64,000 nucleotides of DNA from Caldimonas tepidiphila (GCF_003569765.1 NZ_QXMG01000003.1:124001-188000), one strand, 5' to 3'. Counted from the stretch's first letter, positions 22,971 through 36,311 are shown. The notes: generated by a model from the letters alone, not told the origin. Made by a program: numbers and translations.

Positions 22971-25918
22971 GGAACCAGGCGGCGCCCCGGGCGGGCGCGG
23001 TCGCGGCCGAGGCGCCGCTGCGCTACCTGCCGCCGGCCGAGACCGCTCACGGCGTGGACGCCCGCGCGCTGGCCGAGGCGCTGCGCCGCGGGATCGAGGG
23101 CGAGGTGCGCTTCGACCCCGGCAGCCGTGCGCTCTACGCCACCGACGCCTCCAACTACCGCCAGGTGCCGATCGGCGTGGTGCTGCCCCGGAGCGTCGAG
23201 GACGTCGTGCGGACGGTGGAGGCCTGCCGCCGCCACGGCGCGCCGCTGCTCTCGCGTGGCGGGGGCACGAGCCTGTGCGGGCAGTGCTGCAACGTCGCGG
23301 TGGTGATGGACTTCTCCAAGTACATGAACCGCGTGCTGGAGATCGACGCCGGGGGGCGCTGGGCGCGCGTGCAGCCCGGCGTGGTGCTCGACGAGCTGCG
23401 CGAGCAGGCGAATCGCGTCGGCCTGACCTTCGCGCCCGACCCCGCCACGCACAACCACAACACGCTCGGCGGCATGATCGGCAACAACTCCTGCGGCCCG
23501 CACTCGGTGATGGGCGGCGAGACGGTGCACAACGTCATCGAGCTCGACGTGCTGACCTACGACGGGCTGCGCCTCAGGCTGGGCGGCACCGACGAGGCGG
23601 CCTTCGAAGCGGCCGTCGCGCGCGGCGGGCGCGAGGCGCAGATCTACCAGGGCTTGAAAGAACTCGCCATCCGCCACGCCGACGAGATCCGTAAGCACTT
23701 TCCGAAGATCCCGCGCCGCGTCTCGGGCTACAACCTGCCGGCGCTGCTGCCGGAGAACGGCTTCAACCTCGCGCAGGCCGTGGTCGGCTCGGAAGGCAGC
23801 TGCGTGGTCGTGCTGGAGGCCAGGCTGCGGCTGCTGCCGAACCCGGAGAAGCGCGCGCTGCTGGTGCTCGGCTACGAGGACATCTATGCCGCGGCCGACG
23901 ACGTGCCCTGCGTGATGGAGGCCGGGCCGATCGCGCTCGAGGGCGTGGACGATCGGCTCGCCGACGACATCCGCCGCGTGCAGCTGCGGCCCGAGAACCT
24001 GGAGCTGCTGCCCGAGGGCCGCGGCTGGCTGCTGGTGGAGTTCGGCGGCGACACCTGCGAGCAGGCCCGCGAGCGCGCCGAGGCGCTGATGGGGCGGCTG
24101 CGCGAACGCGACAAGCCGCCGTCGATGGCGCTGCACACCCGCGACAAGGCGCAGGAGCGGGTCTGGAAGGTGCGCGAATCGGGACTCGGGGCCACCGCGC
24201 ACGTGCCCGACAAGGCGCTGACCTGGGAGGGCTGGGAGGACTCGTCGGTGCCGCCAGAGCGGCTGGGCGAGTACCTGCGCGAGCTGCGCGCGCTGCTGCA
24301 GCGCCACGGCTACGAAGGCGACTTCTACGGCCACTTCGGCCAGGGCTGCCTGCACACGCGCACCAACTTCGACCTCTTCACCGCCGACGGCATCCGGCGC
24401 TACCGCCGCTTCATCCACGAGGCGGCGGACCTCGTCGTGCGCATGGGTGGCTCGATCTCGGGCGAGCACGGCGACGGCCAGAGCAAGGCCGAGCTGCTGC
24501 CGCGCATGTTCGGCGAGCCGCTGATGCAGGCCTTCCGCGACTTCAAGGCGCTGTGGGACCCCGAGGGGCGCATGAACCCCGGCAAGGTGGTCGATGCCTG
24601 GCGCGCCGACGAGAACCTGCGGCTCGGCCCGGACTGGCATCCGGCCGAGCCCGCGACGCACTTCGCCTGGCCGGACGACGGGGGCCGCTTCTCGCATGCG
24701 ATGCTGCGCTGCGTCGGCGTGGGCGAGTGCCGCAAGAAGAGCGGCACGATGTGCCCGAGCTACATGGCCACCGGCGAGGAGATGCACTCCACGCGCGGCC
24801 GGGCGCGGCTGCTGTTCGAGATGCTCGGAGGCGACCCGCTGAAGGGGGGCTGGCAGGAGTCGGCCGTCAAGGAGGCGCTGGACCTGTGCCTGTCGTGCAA
24901 GGGCTGCAAGGGCGAGTGCCCGGTGAAGGTGGACATGGCCACCTACAAGGCCGAGTTCCTGTCGCACTACCACGAGCGCCACGCGCGCCCGCTCGCCGCC
25001 CACCTGTTCGGGCGCATCGACCGCTGGGCGCGGCTCGGCGCGCACGCGCCGGGCCTCGTCAATGCGCTGCTCGCGCAGCCGGCGCTGGCCGCGCTCGGCC
25101 GGCGTGTCGCTGGCATCGCGCCGCAGCGCGAGCTGCCGCGGCTGGCGCCGCGCACCTTCCGGCAGTGGTTCGCGCACCGTCCGCGGCGCGAGCGGCAGGC
25201 GCCGGCAGGCGAGCTGCTGCTGTGGCCCGACACCTTCAACCAGCACTTCCACCCCGAGGTGGCGCGGGCCGCGACCGAGGTGCTGGAGGCCGCGGGCTGG
25301 CGCGTGCGGCTGCCGCCGGACGGGCTGTGCTGCGGGCGGCCGCTCTACGAGTTCGGCCTGCTCGATCGGGCGCGCGACTACCTCGCCACGGTGCTGGACG
25401 CGCTCGGCCCGGAGCTCGACGCGGGCACGCCCATCGTGATGCTGGAGCCCGCCTGCGCCTCGGTGTTCCGCGAGGAGCTGCCCGCGCTGTTCCCGCGCGA
25501 TGCACGCGCGAAGGCGCTGTGCCGGCAGGCGCAGCTGCTGTGCAGCGTGCTGCGCCCGCGGCTCGACGCGCTGCCGATCGAGCCGCTCGACCGGCCCGCG
25601 CTCCACCACCCGCACTGCCACCACAAGGCGGTGTTCGGGCTCGACGACGACGCGGCGGTGCTGGACGCGCTGGGGCTGGACGTGCGGCGGCCCGACGCCG
25701 GCTGCTGCGGCATGGCCGGCTCCTTCGGCTTCGAGCGCGAGAAGTACGAGGTCTCGATGCGCTGCGGCGAGCGGGTGCTGCTGCCGGCGGTGCGCGCCGC
25801 GGGCTTCGACACCATCCTCCTCACCGACGGCTACAGCTGCCGCGAGCAGATCCGGCAGGCCACCGGCCGCACCGCGCTGCACCCGGCGCAGGTGCTGCGC
25901 CGTGCGCTGCGCGCCTGA
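22952..25918 (+). CDS. FAD-linked oxidase/4Fe-4S dehydrogenase fusion (D-2-hydroxyacid dehydrogenase type)
   Basis: The 988-aa fusion has a PCMH-type FAD-binding domain (about 70-290) with VLPRSVEDVVRTVEACRRHG, SRGGGTSLCGQC and GGMIGNNSCGPHS; a FAD-oxidase C-terminal domain (about 310-540) ending GGSISGEHGDGQSKAELL; a ferredoxin region with CVGVGECRKKSGTMCPSY and CLSCKGCKGECPVKVDM (about 590-670); and two CCG-type cysteine domains (LCCGRPLYEFG and GCCGMAGSFG). It combines what GlcD plus GlcF, or the Dld/Lut proteins, supply as separate chains, and should pass electrons from a 2-hydroxyacid to the respiratory chain. It starts within the enolase gene after an AAGGAGGAGGA ribosome site. Confidence 0.9.
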   Translation: MFQGLLRNQAAPRAGAVAAEAPLRYLPPAETAHGVDARALAEALRRGIEGEVRFDPGSRALYATDASNYRQVPIGVVLPRSVEDVVRTVEACRRHGAPLLSRGGGTSLCGQCCNVAVVMDFSKYMNRVLEIDAGGRWARVQPGVVLDELREQANRVGLTFAPDPATHNHNTLGGMIGNNSCGPHSVMGGETVHNVIELDVLTYDGLRLRLGGTDEAAFEAAVARGGREAQIYQGLKELAIRHADEIRKHFPKIPRRVSGYNLPALLPENGFNLAQAVVGSEGSCVVVLEARLRLLPNPEKRALLVLGYEDIYAAADDVPCVMEAGPIALEGVDDRLADDIRRVQLRPENLELLPEGRGWLLVEFGGDTCEQARERAEALMGRLRERDKPPSMALHTRDKAQERVWKVRESGLGATAHVPDKALTWEGWEDSSVPPERLGEYLRELRALLQRHGYEGDFYGHFGQGCLHTRTNFDLFTADGIRRYRRFIHEAADLVVRMGGSISGEHGDGQSKAELLPRMFGEPLMQAFRDFKALWDPEGRMNPGKVVDAWRADENLRLGPDWHPAEPATHFAWPDDGGRFSHAMLRCVGVGECRKKSGTMCPSYMATGEEMHSTRGRARLLFEMLGGDPLKGGWQESAVKEALDLCLSCKGCKGECPVKVDMATYKAEFLSHYHERHARPLAAHLFGRIDRWARLGAHAPGLVNALLAQPALAALGRRVAGIAPQRELPRLAPRTFRQWFAHRPRRERQAPAGELLLWPDTFNQHFHPEVARAATEVLEAAGWRVRLPPDGLCCGRPLYEFGLLDRARDYLATVLDALGPELDAGTPIVMLEPACASVFREELPALFPRDARAKALCRQAQLLCSVLRPRLDALPIEPLDRPALHHPHCHHKAVFGLDDDAAVLDALGLDVRRPDAGCCGMAGSFGFEREKYEVSMRCGERVLLPAVRAAGFDTILLTDGYSCREQIRQATGRTALHPAQVLRRALRA

Positions 25919-25958
25919 GAGGCGCGCCGACCCCACCCGCAGGAGAAAGGATCCCGCC

Positions 25959-26399
25959 ATGCAAGCCAAGCTCCTCAACCGCGCGCCCGAGCGCACCTTC
26001 GCGCTCGTGTTCGAGCGCGGCGACGAGGTCGTCTCGACCCTGGAGCGCTTCGCCGTCGAGCAGGGCTTGAGCGCGAGCCGCATCACCGCCATCGGCGCCT
26101 TCGAGCGCGCAACGCTCGGCTACTTCGACTGGGAGCGCAAGGACTACGAGCGCATCCCGGTGGAGGAGCAGGTCGAGGTGCTGTCGCTGGTCGGCGACTT
26201 CGCGCTCGACGGCGAGCGGCCCAGGCTGCACGCGCATGTCGTGCTCGGCCGCCGCGACGGCAGCACCGTGGGCGGCCACCTGCTCTCCGCGCAGGTGCGG
26301 CCGACGCTGGAGGTGCTGGTGGTGGACTCGCCCGCCCACCTGTGCCGCCGGCACGATCCCGACAGCGGCCTGGCGCTGATCCGCCCCGACGCCTCCTGA
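25959..26399 (+). CDS. PPC (DUF296) domain protein
   Basis: The 146-aa single-domain protein has the PPC pattern: FALVFERGDEVVSTLERFA, ITAIGAFERATLGYFD, VEVLSLVGDFALDGERPRLHAHVVLGRRDGSTVGGHLL. The HAHVVLG-GG(H) region carries the histidines seen as a metal site in bacterial PPC proteins. In plants the domain sits beside an AT-hook; bacterial stand-alone copies have no settled role. It follows the dehydrogenase by 40 nt with ribosome site CAGGAGAAAGG, so it is likely the last gene of the operon. Confidence 0.85.
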   Translation: MQAKLLNRAPERTFALVFERGDEVVSTLERFAVEQGLSASRITAIGAFERATLGYFDWERKDYERIPVEEQVEVLSLVGDFALDGERPRLHAHVVLGRRDGSTVGGHLLSAQVRPTLEVLVVDSPAHLCRRHDPDSGLALIRPDAS

Positions 26400-26622
26400 G
26401 CCGCGGCCGGCACGTCTCGGCGCAGCCGGTAGAGCATCGCCACGCCGGCGAGGTAGACCGCGGCCACGGCCAGCGAGTCCAGGCCCATGCGCCGGACCGT
26501 GCGGTCGCGGCGCCCGACCAGGCCGACGAGGAAGAGCAGCGTCATCACGGCGGCCAGCAGCACGCCGAAGGCCGCGAAGCGGCGCGCCGGCGCACGGCCG
26601 GCCGCTCCCCGGGAGGCAAGCG

Positions 26623-27111
26623 TCAGCCGCGTGCGAGCAGGCAGACGGCGCGCGCCTCGATCGCCTCCAGCCGCCCGACCGGGCCCATCTTCTCGGCGGT
26701 CTTCGCCTTCACGTTGACGCGCTCGGCCGCGAGCCCGAGCGCCTCGGCGATGCGTTCGCGCATCAGCGGGATGTGCGGCGCCATCTTCGGCGCCTGCGCG
26801 ACGATGGTGCTGTCGACGTTGACGACGCTCCAGCCCGCCGCCTTCACGCGCCGCGCCGCCTCGGTCAGCAGCGTGTGCGAGTCGGCGCCCTTGAACTGCG
26901 CATCGGTGTCGGGGAAGTGCCGGCCGATGTCGCCCAGGCCCGCGGCGCCGAGGAGCGCGTCGGTGATCGCGTGCAGCAGCGCGTCGGCGTCGGAGTGGCC
27001 GAGCAGGCCGTGCGTGTGCGGGATGGTCACGCCGCCGAGCACGAGCGGGCGGCCGCTCACCAGGGCGTGGACGTCCCAGCCCTCGCCGATGCGGAAGTCG
27101 AATGGGGACAT
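26623..27111 (-). CDS. ispF: IspF, 2-C-methyl-D-erythritol 2,4-cyclodiphosphate synthase
   Basis: The 162-aa enzyme has the zinc-binding motif GWDVHAL near the N-terminus, [34 protein letters not shown], and the C-terminal [13 protein letters not shown] signature. It converts CDP-methylerythritol 2-phosphate to the cyclodiphosphate in the MEP isoprenoid pathway, as a homotrimer in the cytoplasm. It follows ispD after 34 nt on the same strand. ATG 27111 begins [13 protein letters not shown], as in other IspF proteins. Confidence 0.95.
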   Translation of the reverse strand: MSPFDFRIGEGWDVHALVSGRPLVLGGVTIPHTHGLLGHSDADALLHAITDALLGAAGLGDIGRHFPDTDAQFKGADSHTLLTEAARRVKAAGWSVVNVDSTIVAQAPKMAPHIPLMRERIAEALGLAAERVNVKAKTAEKMGPVGRLEAIEARAVCLLARG

Positions 27112-27145
27112 GCGGTCCTCTCTGGACAGGGGTTGAGGCCGGGGA

Positions 27146-27868
27146 TCAGGCAGCGGCGCCGCGCGTGCGCAGCAGCCGCTCGGCGAGCGCGAAGTCGCCC
27201 GGCCAGGTGAGCTTGAAGTTCTCGAAGTCGCCGGCGACGAGCTTCGGGCGGTGGCCGAGCGCCTCGACCGCGCTCGACTCGTCGGTGACGCCGCCCCCGG
27301 CGGCCGCGAGCGCCGGACGCAGCAGCCCGAGGCGGAACATCTGCGGCGTCTGCGCGGCCCACTTGGCCGTGCGGTCGACCGTCGCGGCGACGCGCCCGTC
27401 CTCGGAATGCTTGAGCGTGTCGGCCAGCGGCAGCGCGAGCAGGCCACCCACCTCGTCGTCGGCGCAGGCCTCGATCAGCCGCTCGACCCATTCGGGGCGC
27501 AGCAGGCAGCGCGCCGCGTCGTGCACCAGCACCCAGTCGTGCGGCTGCGCGCCGCGCGCCAGCAGCTCGTCGAGGCCGTTGGCGACCGACTCGGCGCGGG
27601 TCGATCCGCCGCAGCGCGCCACCCAGGCGCGCTCGCCGCTGAAGTCCGGCGCGTGGCGCTCGAACTGCGCGTCGCCCGGCGACAGCACGACGAGCACCGC
27701 CTCCAGCCGCCTCACCCGCGCGAGCGCGTCGAGCGTGTGCGCGACGACGGCGCGGCCGGCCACCGGGTGGTACTGCTTCGGGCCGCCGACACCGGCGCGC
27801 TCGCCGACGCCGGCGCAGGGAACCAGGGCAAAGCAGCGCGGCGGGCTGCCGATCAGGGACAGGGACAT
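27146..27868 (-). CDS. ispD: IspD, 2-C-methyl-D-erythritol 4-phosphate cytidylyltransferase
   Basis: The 240-aa nucleotidyltransferase has the CTP-binding segment [36 protein letters not shown], and the C-terminal [11 protein letters not shown]. It forms CDP-methylerythritol from methylerythritol 4-phosphate and CTP. The usual pattern has AAGxGxR; here CAGVGER keeps the glycines and arginine. It is separate from ispF, not fused as in some alphaproteobacteria. Its start is 180 nt from the divergent mfd. Confidence 0.94.
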   Translation of the reverse strand: MSLSLIGSPPRCFALVPCAGVGERAGVGGPKQYHPVAGRAVVAHTLDALARVRRLEAVLVVLSPGDAQFERHAPDFSGERAWVARCGGSTRAESVANGLDELLARGAQPHDWVLVHDAARCLLRPEWVERLIEACADDEVGGLLALPLADTLKHSEDGRVAATVDRTAKWAAQTPQMFRLGLLRPALAAAGGGVTDESSAVEALGHRPKLVAGDFENFKLTWPGDFALAERLLRTRGAAA

Positions 27869-28047
27869 GGTGCGGAGCGAGTCGGCGGGCCGCCATGATA
27901 CGCAGCGCGGGCCGTCCCTGCGCCGCCGTGGCGGCCGCCTGCCGCGGCGCGCCCGCGCCCCGGCAGGGGCACCCCCGGCTCTCTACAATCGGGCCCTTCA
28001 CGCCCCTCGGCAGCTCGCCGCGGGGCGCTTCCCATTTGCTGCGCGCC

Positions 28048-31494
<3,447 letters not shown>

Positions 31495-31522
31495 GGCCCG
31501 AGAAACGAACCCCAAGAAGTAC

Positions 31523-32221
31523 ATGAGCATCGAACACGCCCCCGGCCTCGTCATCCAGCGCTTCACGCCGCCGCTGAAGCTCTCCGACTTCCGCGTCATC
31601 GCCTTCGACATGGACTCGACCCTGATCAACATCGAGTGCATCGACGAGATCGCGGGCGCGGCCGGCAAGAAGGCCGAGGTCGCGGCGATCACCGAGGCCG
31701 CGATGCGCGGCGAGATCACCGACTTCAAGGAGAGCCTGCGCCGGCGCCTGGCGCTGATGGAGGGCGTGCCGGCGACGGCGCTCGAGCAGGTCTACGAGCA
31801 GCGCCTGCAACTGAACCCCGGCGCGGTCGAGCTGATGCAGGCGGCGCGCGCCGCGGGCCTGACCACGCTGCTGGTGTCGGGCGGCTTCACCTTCTTCGCC
31901 GACCGGGTGCGCGAGCGCCTGGGCATGGACCATGCGAAGTCCAACCTGCTGGAGATCGCCGACGGACGGCTGACCGGCCGCGTGATCGGCGACATCGTCG
32001 ACGGCGAGGAGAAGAAGCGCCAGCTGCTCGCGCTGTGCGAGCAGGTCGGCTGCAGCCCCTCGCAGGCCATCGCGGTCGGCGACGGTGCCAACGACCTCTT
32101 GATGATGCATGCCGCGGGCCTGTCGGTCGCCTACCACGCGAAACCGAAGGTGCGCGAGCAGGCGATGGTCGCGATCAACGAGGGCGGGCTCGACCGGCTG
32201 CTGGAGGTCGTCCTGCCGTGA
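31523..32221 (+). CDS. serB: SerB, phosphoserine phosphatase
   Basis: The 232-aa HAD phosphatase has the nucleophile motif AFDMDSTLINIECIDEIA, motif II LLVSGGFTFFADRV, a lysine in GEEKKRQL and motif IV AIAVGDGANDLLMM. These are the SerB signatures. It removes phosphate from L-phosphoserine, the last step of serine synthesis. It lacks the N-terminal ACT domain of the longer SerB forms. It follows mfd closely and overlaps the next gene by GTGA. Confidence 0.93.
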   Translation: MSIEHAPGLVIQRFTPPLKLSDFRVIAFDMDSTLINIECIDEIAGAAGKKAEVAAITEAAMRGEITDFKESLRRRLALMEGVPATALEQVYEQRLQLNPGAVELMQAARAAGLTTLLVSGGFTFFADRVRERLGMDHAKSNLLEIADGRLTGRVIGDIVDGEEKKRQLLALCEQVGCSPSQAIAVGDGANDLLMMHAAGLSVAYHAKPKVREQAMVAINEGGLDRLLEVVLP

Positions 32222-32784
32222 GTGCAGCGAACCGCGCTCCCGTCGAACTCGCGAAGGCCTACCGGCTGCTGAACCACGGCCCGACGGTGCTGGTCAGCGC
32301 CGCCCACGACGGACGCGCCAACGTGATGGCCGCAGCCTGGAACATGCCGCTCGACTTCGACCCGCCGAAGGTCGCGGTAGTGCTCGACAAGAGCACCTTC
32401 ACGCGCGGGCTGATCGAGGGCTCGGGCGAGTTCGTGCTGAACGTGCCCTGCCGCGCGCAGGCCGGGCTGACGGTCGCGGTCGGCTCGACGAGCGGCCGCG
32501 ACGAGGACAAGATCGCGACGCTGAAGATCGCAACCGCCCCCGGCTCGGTCGTCGCCGCGCCGCTGGTCGAGGACTGCGTCGCCTGGCTCGAATGCCGGCG
32601 CCTGCCGCAGCCGGCGCTCGAGGCCGCGCACGACCTTTTCCTTGGCGAGGTGGTGGCCGCCTGGGCCGACCCGCGCGCGTTCTCGAACGGCCGCTGGCAT
32701 TTCGACGACGAGGCGCTGCGCACCATCCACCATGTCGCGGGCGGCGCCTTCATGGCGATCGGCGAGGCCTTCAAGGCCGGCTGA
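32218..32784 (+). CDS. Flavin reductase-like (FMN-binding split barrel) protein
   Basis: The 188-aa protein has the flavin reductase-like pattern: LLNHGPTVLVSAAHDGRANVMAAAWNMPLDFDPPKVAVVLDK, then FTRGLIEGSGEFVLNVPC and VGSTSGRDEDKI. This is the FMN-binding split-barrel family that supplies reduced flavin or acts in flavin-dependent chemistry. The start is GTG 32218, overlapping the serB stop as GTGA. No ATG is available near the start of the conserved region. No partner oxygenase is nearby, so the role is open. A strong terminator follows. Confidence 0.82.
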   Translation: MSAANRAPVELAKAYRLLNHGPTVLVSAAHDGRANVMAAAWNMPLDFDPPKVAVVLDKSTFTRGLIEGSGEFVLNVPCRAQAGLTVAVGSTSGRDEDKIATLKIATAPGSVVAAPLVEDCVAWLECRRLPQPALEAAHDLFLGEVVAAWADPRAFSNGRWHFDDEALRTIHHVAGGAFMAIGEAFKAG

Positions 32785-32803
32785 AGCCCGCCCCTCGTCG
32801 ATG

Positions 32804-32846
32804 AAAAACGGCCCGCCTCCCCGCAAAGGGAGCGCGGGCCGTTTCG
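32804..32846. terminator. Bidirectional intrinsic terminator between convergent genes
   Basis: AAACGGCCCGC (32806-32816) pairs with GCGGGCCGTTT (32834-32844), an 11-bp stem with A-tract and T-tract on opposite sides. It lies 20 nt after the flavin reductase-like gene (plus) and 18 nt after the RraA-like gene (minus), so it can end both transcripts. Confidence 0.85.
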
Positions 32847-32863
32847 CTGACGGAAAGCCGGAT

Positions 32864-33370
32864 TCAGGCGGCGGGTGCCGAGGTCACGACGATGCCGTCG
32901 GCGTCCGCATAGAGCCAGTCGCCGGGGCGCACCCACACGCCCTGCAGTTGCACCGGCAGGTCCACCAGCCCCTGCTGGCGCCGCTCGGTCGGCAGCGGCA
33001 TCGAGGCGAGCGCGCGGATGCCGACCTCGCAGGCGGCCAGCTCCGCCACGTCGCGCACGCAGCCGTCGATCACGACGCCGGCCCAGCCGTTGCGCGCCGC
33101 GGCCTGCCCGATGTTGCCGCCGACCAGCGCGCGGCGCAGCGAGCCGCCGCCGTCCACGACCAGCACGCGGCCCTCGCCGGGCGACTCCAGCGCCGCCTTC
33201 ACGAGCGAGTTGTCCTCGAAGCACTTCACCGTCGCCACCGGCCCGGCGAACTTCGTTCGCCCGCCGAAGTCGCGGAACACCGGCGGCAGCACGCGGAAAT
33301 CGCCGCTCGCGTCGTTCTTGCGCTCGTCGCACAGGTCGCAGGTCGCAAAGTCCTTCTTCTCGCTCGTCAT
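32864..33370 (-). CDS. RraA-family protein (RNase E inhibitor/4-hydroxy-4-methyl-2-oxoglutarate aldolase fold)
   Basis: The 168-aa RraA-fold protein has [47 protein letters not shown] and [10 protein letters not shown]. The last contains the D-G-x-x-R-D motif that marks the metal-dependent aldolase branch, so the protein may be an aldolase/oxaloacetate decarboxylase rather than, or as well as, a regulator of RNase E. Length agrees with RraA. The start at 33370 lies 41 nt downstream of the amino acid decarboxylase gene on the same strand, so they may share a transcript. Confidence 0.88.
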   Translation of the reverse strand: MTSEKKDFATCDLCDERKNDASGDFRVLPPVFRDFGGRTKFAGPVATVKCFEDNSLVKAALESPGEGRVLVVDGGGSLRRALVGGNIGQAAARNGWAGVVIDGCVRDVAELAACEVGIRALASMPLPTERRQQGLVDLPVQLQGVWVRPGDWLYADADGIVVTSAPAA

Positions 33371-33410
33371 CGCTCGCCCCTCCGGCGTGGTTGTGGTCGG
33401 TTCTTCCGGC

Positions 33411-35678
33411 TCAGCCCTTCTGCTTCACGCAGTCCATCCAGTACTCGCGGTTGCCGCGCTCGTCCTCGGTCACGACGAGCCCGTGCACGTCGGTCTCGAA
33501 GCCGGGGAACTGCTTGTTGAAGTCGCGCGCGAAGTACAGGTAGTCGAGGATCTTCTTGTTGAAGCGCTCGCCCGGGATCAAGAGCGGGATGCCCGGCGGA
33601 TAGGGCGTCAGCAGCGAGGTGCCGATGCGGCCTTCGAGCTCGTCGATGTTCACGCGCTCGGTCTCGCCGTGCGCGATGCAGGCGAAGGCCTCGCTCGGCT
33701 TCATCGCCGGGTGCAGGTCCGACAGGTACATCTCGGTGGTCAGCCGCGCGATGTCCTTCTTCGCATAGGTCTCGTGGATGGTCTGGCAGAGGTCGCGCAG
33801 GCCCATGCGCTCGTAGCGCGGGTGCTTGGCGACGAACTCCGGCAGCACGCGCCACATCGGCTGGTTGCGGTCGTAGTCGTCCTTGAACTGCTGCAGCGCC
33901 GCCACCATCGTGTTCCAGCGGCCCTTGGTGATGCCGATCGTGAACAGGATGAAGAAGGAGTAGAGGCCGGTCTTCTCCACCACCACGCCGTGCTCGGCGA
34001 GGTACTTGGTGACGATCGAGGCCGGGATGCCGGTCTCGGCGAACTTGCCCGACACGTCCAGGCCCGTCGTGATGACGGTGGCCTTGATCGGGTCGAGCAT
34101 GTTGAAGCCGTCGGCGAGGTTGCCGAAGCCGTGCCAGTCCTCGTCGGCGTGCAGCAGCCAGTCGCTCGGCTCGCCGATGCCTTCCTCGGTCAGGTGCTCC
34201 GGTCCCCAGACCTTGAACCACCAGTCGCTGTAGTCGCCCTCGACCTTGCGCATCGCGCGGCGGAAGTCGAGCGCCTCGCGGATGCTCTCCTCCACCAGCG
34301 CCGTGCCGCCCGGCGGCTCCATCATCGCCGCGGCCACGTCGCAGCTCGCGATGATCGCGTACTGCGGGCTGGTGCTGGTGTGCATCAGGTAGGCCTCGTT
34401 GAAGAGGTGGCGGTCGAGCTGCCTGGTCTGCGAGTCCTGCACCAGCACCTGCGAGGCCTGCGAGAGGCCCGCGAGCAGCTTGTGCGTGCTCTGCGTCGCG
34501 TAGACCATAGCCTCCTTCGGGCGCGGGCGGTTCTTGCCCATCGCGTGGTAGCTGCCGTAGAACTTGTGGAAGGCGGCGTGCGGCAGCCAGGCCTCGTCGA
34601 AGTGCAGGTGGTTGATCCAGCCGTCGAGCTTGGCCTTGATGGTCTCGGTGTTGTAGAGAACGCCGTCGTAGGTGCTCTGCGTGAGCGTGAGGATCCTCGG
34701 CTTGACCTTCTCGGGGTCGACCCCCGCGAGCAGCGGGTTGGCGGCGATCTTGCGCTTGATCGCCTCGGGCGAGAACTCGCTCTCGGGGATCGGGCCGATG
34801 ATGCCGTAGTGGTTGCGCGTCGGCGTCAGGAACACGGGGATGGCCCCGGTCATGATGATCGAGTGCAGCACCGACTTGTGGCAGTTGCGGTCCACGACGA
34901 CGATGTCGCCCGAGGCCACCGCGTGGTGCCAGACCATCTTGTTGCTGGTGCTGGTGCCGTTGGTGACGAAGAAGCAGTGGTCGGCGTTGAAGATGCGCGC
35001 GGCGTTCTTCTCGCTCGCGGCCACCGGCCCGGTGTGGTCGAGCAGCTGGCCGAGCTCCTCGACCGCGTTGCACACGTCGGCACGCAGCAGGTTCTCGCCG
35101 AAGAACTGGTGGAACATGTGTCCGACCGGGCTCTTCAGGAACGCGACGCCGCCCGAGTGGCCGGGGCAGTGCCAGGAGTAGGAGCCGTCCGACGCGTAGC
35201 CCATCAGCGCGCGGAAGAACGGCGGCGCCAGCCCGTCGAGGTAGCTCTTGGCCTCGCGGATGATGTGGCGCGCGACGAACTCCGGCGTGTCCTCGAACAT
35301 GTGGATGAAGCCGTGCAGCTCGCGCAGGATGTCGTTGGGCAGGTGCTGCGAAGTGCGCGTCTCGCCGTACAGGTAGATCGGGATGTCGGCGTTCTTGTGG
35401 CGGATTTCGACGATGAACTTGCGCAGGTTCTGCAGCGCGGCGGGCTCCGGCTCGGGCTCGAGGCCCGCGAACTCCTCGTCGTCGATCGACAGGATGAAGG
35501 CGCTGGCGCGGCTCTGCTGCTGCGCGAACTGCGACAGGTCGCCGTAGCTCGTGACGCCGATGACCTCGAAGCCCTCCTTCTTGATGGCGTCGGCGAGCGC
35601 GCGGATGCCGAGGCCCGAGGTGTTCTCGGAGCGGTAGTCCTCGTCGATGATGACGATGGGGAAGTGGAAACGCATCAT
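33411..35678 (-). CDS. Orn/Lys/Arg decarboxylase, fold-type I PLP enzyme
   Basis: The 755-aa enzyme has an N-terminal wing domain of receiver-like fold ([19 protein letters not shown]), a PLP-binding large domain with [48 protein letters not shown] and the lysine motif [16 protein letters not shown] (Schiff-base Lys), and a C-terminal domain with [13 protein letters not shown]. These place it in the biodegradative arginine/lysine/ornithine decarboxylase family. The size and wing domain suit arginine or lysine decarboxylase; I cannot choose the substrate. The product would feed polyamine synthesis or acid resistance. Two adjacent ATG codons (35678 and 35675) follow an AGAGGT ribosome site. Confidence 0.92.
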   Translation of the reverse strand: MMRFHFPIVIIDEDYRSENTSGLGIRALADAIKKEGFEVIGVTSYGDLSQFAQQQSRASAFILSIDDEEFAGLEPEPEPAALQNLRKFIVEIRHKNADIPIYLYGETRTSQHLPNDILRELHGFIHMFEDTPEFVARHIIREAKSYLDGLAPPFFRALMGYASDGSYSWHCPGHSGGVAFLKSPVGHMFHQFFGENLLRADVCNAVEELGQLLDHTGPVAASEKNAARIFNADHCFFVTNGTSTSNKMVWHHAVASGDIVVVDRNCHKSVLHSIIMTGAIPVFLTPTRNHYGIIGPIPESEFSPEAIKRKIAANPLLAGVDPEKVKPRILTLTQSTYDGVLYNTETIKAKLDGWINHLHFDEAWLPHAAFHKFYGSYHAMGKNRPRPKEAMVYATQSTHKLLAGLSQASQVLVQDSQTRQLDRHLFNEAYLMHTSTSPQYAIIASCDVAAAMMEPPGGTALVEESIREALDFRRAMRKVEGDYSDWWFKVWGPEHLTEEGIGEPSDWLLHADEDWHGFGNLADGFNMLDPIKATVITTGLDVSGKFAETGIPASIVTKYLAEHGVVVEKTGLYSFFILFTIGITKGRWNTMVAALQQFKDDYDRNQPMWRVLPEFVAKHPRYERMGLRDLCQTIHETYAKKDIARLTTEMYLSDLHPAMKPSEAFACIAHGETERVNIDELEGRIGTSLLTPYPPGIPLLIPGERFNKKILDYLYFARDFNKQFPGFETDVHGLVVTEDERGNREYWMDCVKQKG

Positions 35679-35882
35679 GCGGGACCTCTGGCGGAATGCG
35701 GATCGGTTTCGGAAAAGCGCGAAGTGTAGGGCCTGCACCGTGACAACACCTGCGGTCGGTCGACACGGAGGCCGCAGGCCGGCCATTTCCCTGGGGGAGC
35801 AGGCGCCATGCCGGCGCGGCACCGGGTGGCGGGAACGGCACGTACACTGCCCGGCTACAGGAAGACACATCGAGAGGGATGC

Positions 35883-36311
35883 ATGGATCTGGGGCCTGCG
35901 ACGGGATGGTGGGTGGCGGCCGGCGTCGTGGTGGCGCTGGAGCTGCTCAGCGGCAGCTTCCACCTGCTGATGCTGGGCATCGGCCTGGCTGCCGGCGCGC
36001 TGGCCGCCCATGCCGGCTTCGGCCTGCCGATGCAGATCGTCACCGCGGCCGTGATCGGCGGCGGCGCGGTGGGCGCCTGGGTGGTGCGCCGCCAGCAGGA
36101 GCCGCCCTCCCCGCCCGCCGGCGCCAACCGCGACGTCATGCTCGACATCGGCGAGCGCGTGCACGTCGAGCGCTGGGACGCGGACGGCAGCGCCCGCGTG
36201 CACTACCGCGGCGCCGAGTGGTCCGCGCGCTGGGCCGGCCCCGGCGCGCCCGCGCCGGGCGAGCATGTCATCGAGGCGCTCGAAGGCAGCCGCCTGGTGC
36301 TGCGCCGCTGA
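35883..36311 (+). CDS. NfeD-family membrane protein
   Basis: The 142-aa protein has two or three transmembrane helices (about 9-30, 33-47, 51-68) and a C-terminal OB-fold domain (about 82-142) with NRDVMLDIGERVHVERW, ARVHYRGAEWSARW and GEHVIEALEGSRLVLRR, typical of NfeD short forms. NfeD proteins pair with stomatin-like proteins, and here one follows after 59 nt. The pair is thought to organise membrane microdomains or protect against membrane stress. ATG 35883 follows GAGAGGG, which decides it over an in-frame upstream ATG. Confidence 0.9.
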   Translation: MDLGPATGWWVAAGVVVALELLSGSFHLLMLGIGLAAGALAAHAGFGLPMQIVTAAVIGGGAVGAWVVRRQQEPPSPPAGANRDVMLDIGERVHVERWDADGSARVHYRGAEWSARWAGPGAPAPGEHVIEALEGSRLVLRR

